Source of the DNA: Persicaria tinctoria
Lineage: Eukaryota > Streptophyta > Magnoliopsida > Caryophyllales > Polygonaceae
Direction: 5' to 3'
DNA: 64,000 nt
Assembly: GCA_037127255.1 (NCBI GenBank)
Contig: JBANSL010000003.1
Coordinates: 21,600,314 to 21,664,313 of the forward strand
The position numbers were made by a program, and so were the translations under genes. Under the pieces are notes generated by a model. It saw only the letters and a program-made list of their open reading frames with translations, searched no databases and was not told the DNA's origin. Within the stretch, counting starts at the first letter, position 1, and every line of letters starts with the position of its first letter. Shown piece by piece: positions 10,901 to 22,577 of the stretch.

Positions 10901-12185
10901 TGACGTTCTCGGGCCCGGGCTCGAGCAAAAGGACCGGCGACGAGAGTTCCGCGAAGTCGGGAGATTGTGGACAGCTTCTGAGGCAACAGATCAGTCTTCA
11001 TATATTGCTGATTTCCCATCGATTAGATCGGCTTCTAGGGACATGCAAGTACTAATTTTGTAGATCTTGAAGTCGTGGTCACGGATTAGGCAGATCTTGT
11101 CAATTGGAGGTCAGACGAAGCGGGAATTCGCGTTTTACCGAGACATTGCCTGTGTAGAGACTATTCCAAACGGGGCTTGTTTGAGAGGGATTGAGGGGCT
11201 GCTTTGGATTGACGTTTTGGGGGTGGTTTGAGGGTGATGATGGGGCTGTGGAAGGCCTTAGAATAATGGTAGGGTAGGGGATTGGGGTTGAGGGATATGT
11301 GATGCAAGAGCGCTCTCAGCCTCGCACTCCGAGCTCTCACCAACACTCGATCTTCCACACTCTCGACCTCGCATTCCGAGTGTTTCTGACCGTTTGATTC
11401 CGTTGTCTCTCACTAAGGAATCGCTCGTAGCATCTCTTGAATTGGTAAATAAAGAGCGGTCATTCCGGAGTTCGAACCGGGGACCTATGACTGTTATCCG
11501 CAAGTCCTTTTCGGTGAGCCATTCCGGAATGGTTACTCGTAGCATCTCACTAAGAGGGTTTATCCTGCATCTCACCAAAATAGATTTGTGTTTCTTAACC
11601 CGAAAAGAAGGAAGCACAAGCTTAGTTTTCTCAAATTCTACTTATCTTCAAAAAGGTTCTTACATCCCTTTATATAGGAAAAATATTGAATCTATGAAAA
11701 ATAAAATAAATTAAAATAAATTGATAAACTAATGACGGATAATACGAAAGGGTTTTTGAGAATTATGACGGAGAGATGGACAACCATAATGAGGGAAAAC
11801 GAATGGTCTTGGTTGCCATCAAAGAGATGGATGGTCGGAAATTTCTAAAGCCCCGTCATTTAATTCGACTTTACTGAATGCATTCCGTCTTTATTTATTG
11901 CATTTCCGATGAGCTGCTAGAATTTCGGACTGCTGCGAAGATCCCCTATTTCAGCCATCTTCCAAGCTGAATTGACAATTGAATCCTTCAATAAAGTTGT
12001 AGCCACTTAAAATATCTTTCCAACTAGTACTCATCGGCTTCAATCGGAATTTTATAGATCCAGAACGAGCCAAAATACCGAGATGTCGCCAAATAGTTTT
12101 TATAAATGAAAGTTGATGTTATGCTCCGAAGACAAATCTTTGTAGGAAACAACAGATGAGCTCATGGGCGACTACGATCACATCA
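10901..12185 (-). repeat. 5' LTR of the short LTR element
   Basis: This copy is 1285 bp. It is longer than the left copy almost entirely because of a SINE and its target duplication at 11437-11548. The rest aligns closely with 6854-8017, with scattered substitutions. Confidence 0.88.
11437..11535 (-). mobile_element. Short SINE (tRNA-derived)
   Basis: This 99-bp insert is present in the right LTR and absent from the left. It is flanked by a perfect 13-bp duplication, CTCGTAGCATCTC (11424-11436 and 11536-11548). On the minus strand it contains GGTTCGAACTCC, a good RNA polymerase III B box, preceded by a weaker A-box-like GGCTCACCGAAAAGG. It ends in an AT-rich tail, TTTATTTACCAATTCAA. Long duplications and pol III boxes are the marks of a SINE. 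The family is not identified. Confidence 0.8.
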
Positions 12186-13354
12186 CAGTTTTTGCCAGAT
12201 CTATGCGTCTATTAAGAATCTAAAAGGGATAAAAAAAAGATACGATTTTTCTATCGGGTGGGACATAGAATAATAACACTAATTTGAAAATATTAATTAG
12301 TTTAACTTTTTTTTAATTAGATTCGTAGGGTTGTTTATATTTTTGGTAGAGAATCTTTCCCAATTTAGGGTCTTATCCTATGCCTTTAAAACCGATATAT
12401 ATATATATAGTTAAGAATATCGACTGCGATTCTGATTCTTTTTGGCAATCCTTTTCTTAGATGGAGCTCTGACGTCCAGTGTTAGGTCTGGATGGGGTCG
12501 AGGCGGTGTGTATCGAGACGACTTTGTGATCCGGAAATTTCTTTGGAGGATCGTCTTCACTGCCCACAAGCCAGGACTCCTGATGTAACGCTAGACAGTG
12601 GTGTCATTGCTTAGTGGTGATTGCCATTGTTTGTATTGTACATTTTTATTCTACGTTGTATGTTTGACGGTTCGCTGTCTGCCGACTTTGTCAGCCTCTC
12701 GAGGTGTTAGGTATGTCTGACCCTCGAATTGTTTCCTTATCAAAAAAATAATAATTCCCAGGGTAAAGTATTAAAAAGGCAAAGCATTTTTTTAAAAAAG
12801 AAATCTTTATAAAAGTAGAAAATACGTACATATATATACATGAAAGAAAGAGTTCTAATGAAACGAATAATACAATGTAACAATGAAACGAATGAATATA
12901 TATTGTGTCATATTCCTATGAAGATTATGTTATCTGAATATGAAAATATGAATATTATGTTGTGTTAATATGAATAATAGGAGTAGGCATGGGATGAGAC
13001 GGGATCAGGGTAATCCCGAGTCTTGTCTCGCTTTTTTTTTAGTTGGACGGGATCAGGATGAGATTGAATTTTTTTTTTCAAATCCCGCTGGGTGTTATCC
13101 CTCACGGGACGGGACAGGATCGGAACGAGGTGAGACTTGTCCCTCGTAAAAAAAATTCCAAAATAATCCAATAAAATCCAAAAATAAATTCTTACATATA
13201 CTCTTACACTCTTACATAATTAGCAAAATTACTACATGATTCCTAATTTCCTATATAATCTTAAAATATGAATACACCTCTTATTTTAGGTGGGTGCTAT
13301 TGTTTTTTTTTTCAAGTGCTACTGTTATTTTTTTTGTGGGCGCTACTGCTTATA
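12186..13354. other. Spacer with a possible LINE 3' tail and GGGAYGGGA repeat
   Basis: 12420-12755 ends in TTATCAAAAAAATAATAA after a GC-richer block, which resembles the 3' end of a plant LINE, but no coding motif supports it. 12985-13140 is a GGGATGAGACGGGATC-type simple dispersed repeat that recurs at 21690-21770, on the other side of the CACTA element. No gene is seen. Confidence 0.35.
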
Positions 13355-14489
13355 CTTCACTGCTAGAAACATGCGTGATTGCCTCGAAGAGTTGGCCTCG
13401 GAATATTTCAAGGTTAACTTCGAGGCTCTTACCCTCGACTCTACTCTCGAAAGATTATTTCTATGCCAAATAGAATCGAATCATTATCGAAGCTGAAATT
13501 TGAGGCTGATTGGCAACAAAAAATAATTCGAGGTCCTTCTCAAGGTCATATAACAACGAAAAATATTCAAGGTCAAACTTGAGGCCTTATTCGAGGGCAA
13601 TTGGCCTCGGAATAAGATGAAGGCTATTTTGGATGCTACATTTGTGTGTAGTTTGGCCACTATATTTATTTTCGAGGTTAAATTTAAGGTTAATACTTGA
13701 ATCTAGTATCCGAGGCTAAAGTCGAGGCCTTCTTTGAGGTTATACTATGTACCAACCACATTAAATGTTACATCTTTCGCCTTTTCTATATCATCTTTAC
13801 TATACAAGTTCAACTATGAATCCTTAGATCAAACCCTGTCAATCGAAACATTCATTATTCTTCTCTTTTTTTTCTCCTGATTTTCTCAAATGTGAGATTT
13901 GAATCTTTTACATCCTCAAATCATCGATGTTAAGGAGAGATATTTGAATATTTTGATTGTTCAAGTTTGGTGAAAATCAATCAACAACATTGGTAAGTGA
14001 TCTTATTCTTTAATTTTTTATAATATTTAATCATATATATTTAGTTTATTAGTTATGTTTAGTAATTAAACAAATATAATCATTTTTTAATTTATATATC
14101 TAATTTAAAATGAAAGGTTGAGAAGTATATATGTGATATGATTTTTTTAAATGCAAAACAATAGCTTGAATTAAAATTATTGAAAAAAGGAAGAAAAATG
14201 AAATGCCCAAGAAAAAAGTGGTTAGTAGCCTCGAAAGTAAGAACTTAAGTACATATTTGAAGCTAGTAGCATCGAATATAGCCTCGAGTTCTTTGGTTTG
14301 AGGCTATGCAAGATTTATAGGGCTAATTTAAGGTCGAGTTTGAGAGACAATTTGAAGGAAATGTTCTCCTAACTTTCAATGCTGAAATCAAGGTTGTCTA
14401 ATTAACCTTAAGCCATATGTTAGGGCAACTTCAAGACTTACTATATTTTTATATATAATTCAAAGCATTAAATAATTTTCATTGATATA

Positions 14490-14672
14490 ATGTTAAAATA
14501 TTTTGTTTTCATATGCCAAATGGAGAATCACAATTGGATGTACAATAGGAATACATATATCATGTGGGACTGGACTGATGGGAGTGAACGGTATTTGGAA
14601 TATATAGAAAGGATTTTGTCGACGACTATTATGAGTGGACTATACATGGTGATACACCATTGGCCTAAGTAA
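14490..14672 (+). pseudogene. CACTA transposase N-terminal remnant
   Basis: The short frame contains MENHNWMYNRN followed by GSERYLEYIERIL, matching the start of plant En/Spm TNP2-type transposases, which usually begin with a similar tryptophan/methionine/tyrosine/arginine motif. The following exons cannot be traced, because the next kilobases are unrelated or inserted sequence. The assignment rests on motif resemblance and on position just inside a CACTA end. Confidence 0.5.
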
Positions 14673-15312
14673 TGCGTCATTCAAAGGGACCATATATCAA
14701 GCTCTAGTGTTAATGGTTTGAACTTATTTGGAATCGGAATGCATATCTTTGAACATTGAAATCCTCCTCAAATAATGGGTTTTGACGTAGACTAGCCCAA
14801 TTTTATTCCTCGTCACGAATCATTCGATTTTGACACTTTAACTCGTCATAATGACCAAGATAGTTCGATTTTGGTGACTTCTCACCGCATCTGAACAAGA
14901 TTTTAGCTCATTCGCTATCCTAAACAAGGCGTGCCTGAACAAGATTTCAGGCTCGACTAAAAAGCTCAGCTCGTTCGATTTAAGCTCAAATAGCTTGAAT
15001 TTTCTTTAAGTTAGTATGTTTGAACCAAGTAGAACTATTTAAAGTTCGAAAAAAACTTGACTCGAGCTCGTTCATTTCCTTAACAAGTCAAGCTTGATAA
15101 AAAAATAAGCTCGGTTAAAAATTGGGCTTGACTTGGCCGAAACTTGTTTAACAAATGAATTAAGTTTGAACATGCAAACTCGATTCGTTCGACTCGAATA
15201 ACACCCATAACGATATTTAAAGAATGCATATTGTAGCATCTATAAATTGATTTGAATCAAATTCGTATTGTAGATAAATTTCTTTATTTATTGTTTTTCT
15301 AGTTGTGCACTT

Positions 15313-16140
15313 GTGCTCACTTTGGCTAGATTTTTTATTAACTTAGAATTAATGTTCCCGGTTCTTCAAATTTCACAAGGAAAAGACGCAGGCTTTGCAT
15401 TGGAAATTTCATTTAAGCGGGGTTGGATATTTCACAGGGAAGCGGGCTTTAGAAACCTTCACCCACACAAACCTCTCTTTCACCTAGAAAAAAACCCTAG
15501 CTCTCTTCAGCGCCTCCGAGAAGCCGATGTTGTTCATCAGCCCGCTCCTGGCCTCCCTCTCCTTTTGTAGGCCGCCTCTCCTGCTCAGCCTTCCCATCCA
15601 AATCTGTCGCTGAAGCCGTTGCTCCTGCTCAGCCACGCTTTTGATGTTCATCCCGCTGCACCTGCCCTTCCCGAGTCCTGGAATTTTCATGATGAAAGGA
15701 GCGGGCTTTAGAAGTTTCGTCTGAGCGGGATATCCCTAAAATTTCACATGAAGCGGGCTTTACAAAATTTCACCCATTGCTCTTTTTCATCAGGAACCGC
15801 TCAACAGGTAAAATCCCCTAAAACTCTATTTCTCTCTTCTCGTCCGACTCTCAGTGCCTCCAATGTCGCCAATGCTCGTCCTCCCTCTCCTCTTCTAAGC
15901 ACTTCCCATGGTGTTATCTTAAGCATTCCTTGGTCAAACTCTGCTGCTGAGTTGTTGTTTGGAGTCTTCGGTTTATGAGCCTGCTCCTACATCTGCCTGA
16001 TTTTTTGTTCGACCTCTTATTCCCTTTCTCTGCTGCAAGCCGATTCTTCTCAGCCATTTCGCTTGTACTACTGACTGAGTCTGCTCCTATCTCTCAAGTA
16101 AGCGAACTCGTTTCTTCTTGTTTTGTTTTCTTGCTCTCTT
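15313..16140 (+). other. Unclassified block inside the CACTA element
   Basis: This GC-richer block has several copies of AAGCGGGCTTTA-like motifs alternating with AATTTCAC, and TC-rich tracts resembling a plant 5' leader. Open frames of 68-85 codons have no recognisable motif. It may be captured promoter or leader DNA, but nothing decisive is visible. Confidence 0.3.
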
Positions 16141-17061
16141 GAACTTACTGTCAATTACTTGTAGAAGCTTGTTAGATGTAAAAAAAATTCGGATGTATTC
16201 TAGGGTTGTTTATAAATTACAAAGCATTGTTCTAATGTTTGCGTGGTGATGGGTTTGGTGAGGGCGAAATTGATGTGCTGTTCTCGTTCTCATCCGTTTT
16301 TGCTGTTGTTTGTAGATAAGCTGAATTTGTTTAAGCTCTGCAGTAAATGGATTTCAAGTCCTCTCTTTTCTAACATTGGGAAAGGTTGAATTTGGTGTGT
16401 GATTCCCCATTTAAATTTGAGACAAGATGAGGAAATTGGGAAATTGAGAAAATTTCAGGAAAGTTTCAATAGGAAATTGAGCCAACAATATTTGAAAGGT
16501 ATGTAAATTAAATTTCAGGAAAGCTTTGCTATTTGCATTTTAAACTGCATATATTTTATGGAATTTAGCTTGCGAGTTGAAATAGTTATAGACTTATAGT
16601 TGATCTTGTAATTTAGTTTGATGTTTGTGATTTAAATTCTGCAGTTCAATTATGTAGCTCCTTAGTTTAAATTAAGCTTGTTGATAATTCATCATACAAT
16701 TCTATGGCCATTTTTTTTATTCGCTTTGCTTATATATATTTTTTTTATCATTCTCTTAGGAGGAATTTGATGACCTAGTTGTTTACTGCTCACTTTCCTT
16801 ATTCTCAATGGAATGGTGAACACTAGTACAGATTGCACGTATTTCGGGAGTTTTTTTGTGAAGCGGACGGGAGTTTTTCAACTACACCTGATAGATGTCT
16901 CTCGGGGGTTTTCTAAAAACTCCTGAGAGATAATTTTCGGTCAGGGGTTTTCTAAAAACTCCCGAGAGAAGGTGTTTTCCGAAAAGCCAGCCTACTTCTA
17001 CCTCTATCAAGCGTTTTGGGTAAAAAACTCCCGAGAAAGGTAGTATTTTTTCGAAAAAAAA

Positions 17062-17099
17062 GGGGGCTTTCTACCCTAATATCTGGGTAGAAAGCCCCC
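17062..17099. repeat. Perfect hairpin, 15-bp stem
   Basis: GGGGGCTTTCTACCC and its reverse complement are separated by an 8-base loop. It lies at the inner edge of the subterminal repeat region of the nested CACTA-like unit. Confidence 0.85.
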
Positions 17100-17558
17100 C
17101 TTTTTAAATCCTTCTTGTACTAATCAATAACCCATACAATAATACTTGTTTAAAATGCAAATGATAACCACCAATTTCGATATGCTGTCTAGTTTTGCTC
17201 TGTACATCACCTGTAATACTACAAAATTCTAATACAAAAACTGCTAACATGTAATCACAACACATATGTAGAAGATGAAAAATCCTCAATTGCAAGATCC
17301 AGTCACGAGTATATCAACATCAAAGTATATACATATAGATTACAAATAACTCAGCTATTGTGATAGCATGCCTGTCAAATTATCTACTATTCTACTCAAT
17401 CTAAATCTATGTAGCTAGTATCTAGAAGTATGTAATCTACCGTTGTGTGGTCAGATACCGTAACCATTCCTCTCGTAACTTATCAAGAAAAGGTTTGTCG
17501 TAGAATATTGCGGTATAGATTTTTACCCATTTGCATCCGTGTAGGAGTTGGAGATGTA

Positions 17559-18177
17559 TTATTCGCATTTGCTTCTTGAACCAAGTCCTAAAGATATAAA
17601 GTTATTTGTCAAATTCAGAATATGGATACTCAAATAAAATTTAATGCACATAAATAAGATAACTATGTATTATACACGTAAATCAGCATTATAAGATTGG
17701 GGAAATTTAGTAAACCTAAATTAACCACAACATCACAGGTCTATTTCAAAACACAAATACTAAAATATTAAGCTACCTAATTTCATGAATGTTATACACT
17801 GCAAGCTATAGATTTTGCACATTATGAACAAATGCAAGCATAATCAAACTACAAAAAGCAAAGAGCGAGAAAAAAGCAGAGTCTGAAAAACTAGACAAAA
17901 TATAAGAATATAAATGAGAACTGGTATAAAAATGAAAAGGGGCACAAAGACCAAAAGTTTATTACCTGGTGGACCTCTTCCCCTACCCCTTCCTCTCCCA
18001 CGACCCCGACCTCGAGCACTAGGAGAACCATCTGCAGCTACTTGGACAATTCAAGAGAGATGTTGAATAGAAACCAAATTAAAGAATTGCCAATATATAT
18101 CAGCAAATGAGCTACCTCCATCATACTCAAACTCAAAAGATGGCTTCACTTGGCCAGCTGGTAGAGGAGGCTGGTAC
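17559..18177 (-). pseudogene. Captured gene fragment, RG-rich C-terminus, three exons
   Basis: Three minus-strand exons fit together with AG/GT borders and matching phases: 18116-18177 (YQPPLPAGQVKPSFEFEYDG), 17966-18040 (VAADGSPSARG then a run of RG pairs, ending GPPG) and 17559-17587 (LGSRSKCE and a stop). The arginine-glycine repeat suggests the tail of an RNA-binding or nuclear protein. I do not recognise the gene. That phases agree across two introns makes this real exon structure rather than chance. Because it lies between CACTA subterminal repeats, it is probably captured from a host gene. Confidence 0.6.
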
Positions 18178-18599
18178 CTGCAAAAACACGGACAGTCGGA
18201 CATTTAGACTATATAAAGCAAAATGAATCGATTGAGAGAAGATCATGTCCAAGCTAGAGTATGTAAATGTTACATTTCCAAAACACCCAAAACTGGAGAA
18301 ATATACTTCCTATCCAAAACACGGTATAAAAGTACAAAATGGATTAACAAAGGATGCATATGCATACATATTCAGACAAAGGACGACAAATATAGGCTTC
18401 GAAACATGCCAGGAAAGTTAAGGTTCTTCTCATTACAAGGTAAGTCAAGTCCAAAACAACATAAACACCTTGATAATCATCATGCATAGAAATAACTAAA
18501 AAAAATCATAAAAAATGGTTCTCATTTAAAGTATTATATATATAGATAGATATAGATTTTAATTTTATTTTTTTCTCCAAAGGTGAATTTATCATCATT

Positions 18600-18775
18600 A
18601 TTAATCCATACTCCATAGTTTTGGAGAAGCAGTGAAGCACCGTCTCCCATGTATGGTGACAAATTCCTTACGAATCTCCATTATTTCTTCACTGAATTTG
18701 CTCCCTATTGAAGGAACTTCACCCAACACTCCTTTCCTTCACCCTTTCAATTCTTTCTTTTAGTTCCTATAGAGC
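18600..18775 (-). pseudogene. SPX-domain-like fragment
   Basis: Read on the minus strand, with two frame changes, this gives ELKERIERVKERSV, then GEVPSIGSKFSEEIMEIRK and EFVTIHG. That order resembles the middle of SPX domains, which are phosphate-sensing domains of plant SPX proteins and carry a conserved acidic/HGE segment at this place. The frameshifts mean it cannot be coding as it stands. The match is from memory of the family and is moderate. Confidence 0.4.
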
Positions 18776-18837
18776 TCTAAATAAAATACGACACGAAACA
18801 CAATAATAGCAAAGTAGCACATACATCAAACACTTAC

Positions 18838-19100
18838 TGACAGGCCAGGAATCACCAACAAGAATGGTAGATATCATTGTTCTGCCCTTCAGAATACAAA
18901 GTAACAAAAATAAAAGTGAATGCAACAGCTTCCAAAAGGCACCAAGCAAGATACAACTCTTTATCTCAAATTTTCATAAGAGGGATCCTGATGCAAAACT
19001 AAGTAAGGAAGACTCTTATAACATACCTCTTCATCCAAATTGATCATATTATTGCAAAATGATCCACATACATGACCGCCACCATATCTTCTTATGGCAT
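18838..19100 (-). pseudogene. Further captured exon candidates
   Basis: Exon 19027-19100 is bounded by TTTAG and GTATGT and reads DAIRRYGGGHVCGSF, then CNNMINLDEE. A second candidate near 18843-18900 reads KGRTMISTILVGDSWPV before a GTAAGT donor. Neither is recognised. They may belong to the same captured gene as 17559-18177, or to the SPX-like one. Confidence 0.4.
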
Positions 19101-20036
19101 CTAAACCCTATACTGTTTTCAATTTAGGAATAGTTTGGCAGATTGGGCAGATTGCTTAAGAAGCTTAAAGGAGTTTGATAATATAAGCAAGTCCAGTGTG
19201 AAAATGATTGGCAAGGCAAAAGTATAAGAATAATAAGATATATATATATAAAACAAGCAGTCGGTAAACTACAAGATAACATGTACAACTATAAAATAAG
19301 AGAAGAAATAAATGAGTAAGATAGTGTACCTATAAAGGCCGTAATTATCATAAACCATGTAGGATAATCGGATCACCACAAGTTACTCTTTTTCACTAAT
19401 AACCCTAGCACTGCACACTGAATCTTGTATCCCACATTCCTTGCATAAGAAAGAAAGGAAGCAATTTGCTCAAAGGTGGTGCATTGCTCTCCATTTATAA
19501 AAAGAGAAAGCATGTTTATCTATAGTTGAAGTATATGGGGATACAAAGATAGTGACGCTTTTACAATTAAGAACATGTAAGTTGTAATTATCCTCCATTT
19601 ACAAACCCTAAAACGATTGATCAAGCACTATTTAGCAAGAAAATGACAGGGATGCTCATAGCTATGTCAATAAGAGTGCAAGGTGACAAAACAAGCAACC
19701 ATTAACCACAAATCAATAATCGTGCAGACACATGGACACAATATGAAACACTTCTCTAGACCAAGTGAATGATCAATCTTATTTATAAGCAATCAATTAT
19801 TACTCACAATGGTCCAAGTAATATATATAAACATAAGCTGCCAAATCATATGATCTCCCTTTGGATTCCTCAAAGCAAGTAAAACTCGAAGTCGTTCAAA
19901 ACAGGTACAAGTCTCTCAAAAATAAAGTTCTCACAAATATAGACTTTAGCATGATCAATCAATCAAATTCCAAAACATATACTGTAAACTCCAAGCTGTA
20001 ATTTGATCCAATAATAGAGGAAAATAGAAGACAAAC

Positions 20037-20483
20037 CTGCTGAGAAGTGCCTTTAATAGGGGCAGAAGGAATAGAAACAACACCGTCAACCACAATAATA
20101 GATTCTCTAGTCAGAAGGAGCAGCCCGGCAGCAACAGCAGCCCCTGGATGGGGCGAACAACTGCCGAACAACAACCTAATAGGGCGAACAACCGCCGAAC
20201 AACAAGCAATCGCACCACAACTGTCGAGCAGCAGCCGAACAAGCGAATCGAACACAACGGGATCACTGAACGAATACAATGAACGAATTAAAAGAGGGGT
20301 GAAGAGTGGAATCGAACGTACTGTAAATGGCGTGGGTGATAGAAGAGCTCGAACAACGAGATCTGTAGTGGCCGAAGAGGTTGAAGACGATGCTGCACGC
20401 AGCCCTAGTGATGCGAACCGCGAATTCGTTGAGCCTCCCCACCGATCGTCCTCTTCAAGCATCGATTGATACAGCGGATCCAA
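20037..20483 (-). pseudogene. Candidate first exon of a captured gene
   Basis: An open frame of 149 codons starts MDPLYQSMLEEDDRWGG and ends PSAPIKGTSQQ right at a CAG/GTTTGT donor, in phase 0. The serine- and alanine-rich, low-complexity protein matches nothing I know. An overlapping plus-strand frame (20047-20469) is also open, which weakens the coding case. Its place at the far end of the captured block, with an intron donor, suggests a first exon. Confidence 0.4.
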
Positions 20484-20674
20484 GCTTATCGTTTTTAGGG
20501 TTGACGATTAAGAAAGGGGAAATTATTGTTCAAGCGTCCGTTTTTTTTATAAAAAAAATAAACATACTTCTTTCGAGAGTTTTTATAAAAACCCCTGAGC
20601 GAGAATTTGTCTTTCAGGAGTTTTATAAAACACCCGATAATTTTGTCCTGAAAGACGTACAATTCGCTCGTCTC

Positions 20675-20900
20675 TCTAACACGAAGACCTCAAATTCATC
20701 ACAATCAGTTGAAGAGGCTCAAGTTCAACTACTTAATGATGAGATAAAAGAGATTTGATCATCTTTGCGAAAATTCATGCAACAACAACAAAACCAACAA
20801 AGAGAGTTCATGGCTTCATTCAACAATTTGTTCAACTTCAAGGAGGTCAAAACAAGATGTCTACTTCGAATGGTTCAAACTCCAACCCAACTCCCTAGTG
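20675..20900 (+). pseudogene. CACTA transposase C-terminal remnant
   Basis: The plus strand reads NTKTSNSSQSVEEAQVQLL, NDEIKEI, a stop, then SLRKFMQQQQNQQREFMAS. This glutamine-rich coiled-coil tail is typical of the C-terminus of plant En/Spm-type transposases. It belongs to the outer CACTA element and marks where its sequence resumes. Confidence 0.5.
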
Positions 20901-21662
20901 CTACTGTTTTATATATGTTGCTGTTAGCTACTGTTTTATGGTAGGCTGCAAGAGATGATCTTTTTGTGCATTTTGCTCATCTCATGTTACAAACTATGAC
21001 ACATAGAAGTAGCCTGGGGGTATATTTTGTATTTTTGTTGATGGAATTAAGTACTATTTTATGGTTGCATTGGTCATGTGATGTGAATGATCAAAAGTCT
21101 TAAAGGTTGAAATTTAAAATTTCTTTTATACGATGAATATAAATATGAAGAAAAGTGAGATTAAATATGTGGCTAGATTTGTGGGTAAAACAAACTCGTA
21201 ATTAGCCTTGAATGTAACCACGAATTTTGAAAAATTTAGATGTATTTTTAATCAAATTTTCGTGGTTGTTAACTAATTTTTTGAGGTTAAATTTAAGGGT
21301 TGTTTAGCCTCGAAATTTACCTTCGAACAAATTTGTGGTCAACATTCGATAGTGCTTATCCTCAAATTATTTAGCCTCGAATAATGTCTCGAAATTTATT
21401 TATCCCTAAATTTGAAGTTAGAGGCTTTGAGCTCAAGGCTACGGAAATTGCCCTCAAAGAAAAATTCGATGCTATTTTCACATCGAATAATAATTTCGAG
21501 GCTAGTTATTTGTAACTAAATTTAGCCTCGCGTTTATTGGGTCGGATTTTTGTTCGAGGTTAAATTTGATGCTATTTTCGGGGGTAAGCTTTTTCGAGGG
21601 CCTTTTCGAGGTCACTTCTGAGGCTAAATTCGTAGCAATCACGCGTGTTTCTAGCAGTGCTT

Positions 21663-22577
21663 GCACTTCATATGTATTAGTTACATAAGAGATCGGGATG
21701 AGATTGAATTTTATTTTTACAAATCCCGCCGGGATCGGGATGGGATGAGATTTGCGGGATTTGTGACCATCGATAATGAATATGATGTAAATATGGGTAT
21801 ATGAATACGATATTATTTATATTCAAATAATAATATAAAATGAATAACACCATATTTATATTCACAATATTCACATACTCATATTTACATAGCATCATAC
21901 TCATATTAATATAATACAATATTCATTTGTTTTACCATTACACTGTATTTTTTGTTTCACTAGAACTCTCTCTCTCTCTCTCTACATAACATCATACTCA
22001 TATTAATATAATACCATATTCATTTGTTTTACGATTACAATGTATTTTTTGTTTCACTAGAACTCTCTCTCTCTCTGTCTCTCTCTCTGTGTGTGTGTAT
22101 TCAGATACCACATCAACGTGAGGATGGCTCAATTAATCTATTTTTAAACTGTCAGTGCACAACATACCACATACATATGAAAATTGATCATCAAATATGA
22201 GAAATTATACAGAATACATAAACAATAAATAAAAACATAAAGCAATTGACCATCGAGATTTTTAGAAAGCTATCTACAAATCAAAAAACACATCTAGTCA
22301 TTATTTGGTGATGCATATGAACAATATATTAGTAATAAAATTACATTTGAGAAGGATCTGAACTTCAAAAACCAATAAAAACAAGAACAATATATTAAAT
22401 ACCACATACGTACCCCAATGGAAATAATCTAAACAAATCTTATGGGAAGAGGAGGGAAGCAAGGAAAAGACAAAACAACCGACACAAAGGAAAAAGAAGA
22501 ACTTGAGATGGAAAAACCAGCGAAAAGATCTTTAAAGTTGCACTTTGATGTGGCGATGAGTTCTTTAGGTGTGGTGA
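21663..22577. other. Spacer with CT microsatellites
   Basis: This holds the second half of the GGGATGGGA repeat (21690-21770), an AT-rich palindromic stretch (21770-21910) and two CT/GT microsatellites (about 21966-21984 and 22062-22100). The segments around the microsatellites repeat each other (ATAACATCATACTCATATTA and the following ACTAGAACTCTCT). No gene is seen. Confidence 0.45.

Larger units (their letters stand above)
6854..12185 (-). mobile_element. Short LTR retrotransposon carrying one unrecognised ORF
   Basis: Two direct LTRs (6854-8017 and 10901-12185) flank a short interior, and the 5-bp target duplication CAGTT is present on both sides (6849-6853, 12186-12190). The LTRs run TGACGT...ACATCA on the plus strand. 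A primer-binding site complementary to initiator Met tRNA lies at 10887-10898 and a polypurine tract at 8018-8030, so the element points to the minus strand. Without the nested solo LTR the interior is only about 0.73 kb and holds one reading frame. There is no protease, reverse transcriptase or integrase. The element must therefore be mobilised by another one, like the TR-GAG or LARD classes. Confidence 0.88.
16821..20670. mobile_element. Nested CACTA-like unit carrying captured gene pieces (right end uncertain)
   Basis: A clean CACTA start, CACTAGTACAGATTGCACG, lies at 16821. It is followed by repeated CTCCCGAGAGA / CTCTCGGGGGTTTT motifs (16860-17050). The same kind of motif recurs at 20560-20650 (CTTTCGAGAGTTTTTATAAAAACCCC and relatives), marking the other subterminal region. 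No matching TAGTG terminus was found on the right, so the end is placed only approximately, before the outer transposase remnant resumes. Between the two subterminal regions are intron-containing gene fragments on the minus strand. Confidence 0.6.
13358..21659 (+). mobile_element. CACTA (En/Spm-type) DNA transposon
   Basis: The ends are inverted repeats, CACTGCTAGAAAC... at 13358 and ...GTTTCTAGCAGTG at 21659, flanked by the 3-bp duplication CTT (13355-13357, 21660-21662). Both subterminal regions (13380-13760, 14210-14440 and 21180-21640) are packed with GCCTCGA/TCGAGG repeats, which is where CACTA transposases bind. Remnants of the transposase gene lie at 14490-14672 and 20675-20900. A second CACTA-like unit starting at 16821 has landed between them. 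The element is no longer autonomous. Confidence 0.9.

Noticed and set aside
12420..12755. Truncated LINE 3' end
   Set aside because: Only a poly-A-like tail is visible, without coding motifs or a target duplication; mentioned as spacer content only.
20047..20469. Plus-strand frame of 140 codons
   Set aside because: It overlaps the minus-strand frame that ends at a splice donor; the plus-strand protein has no motif.
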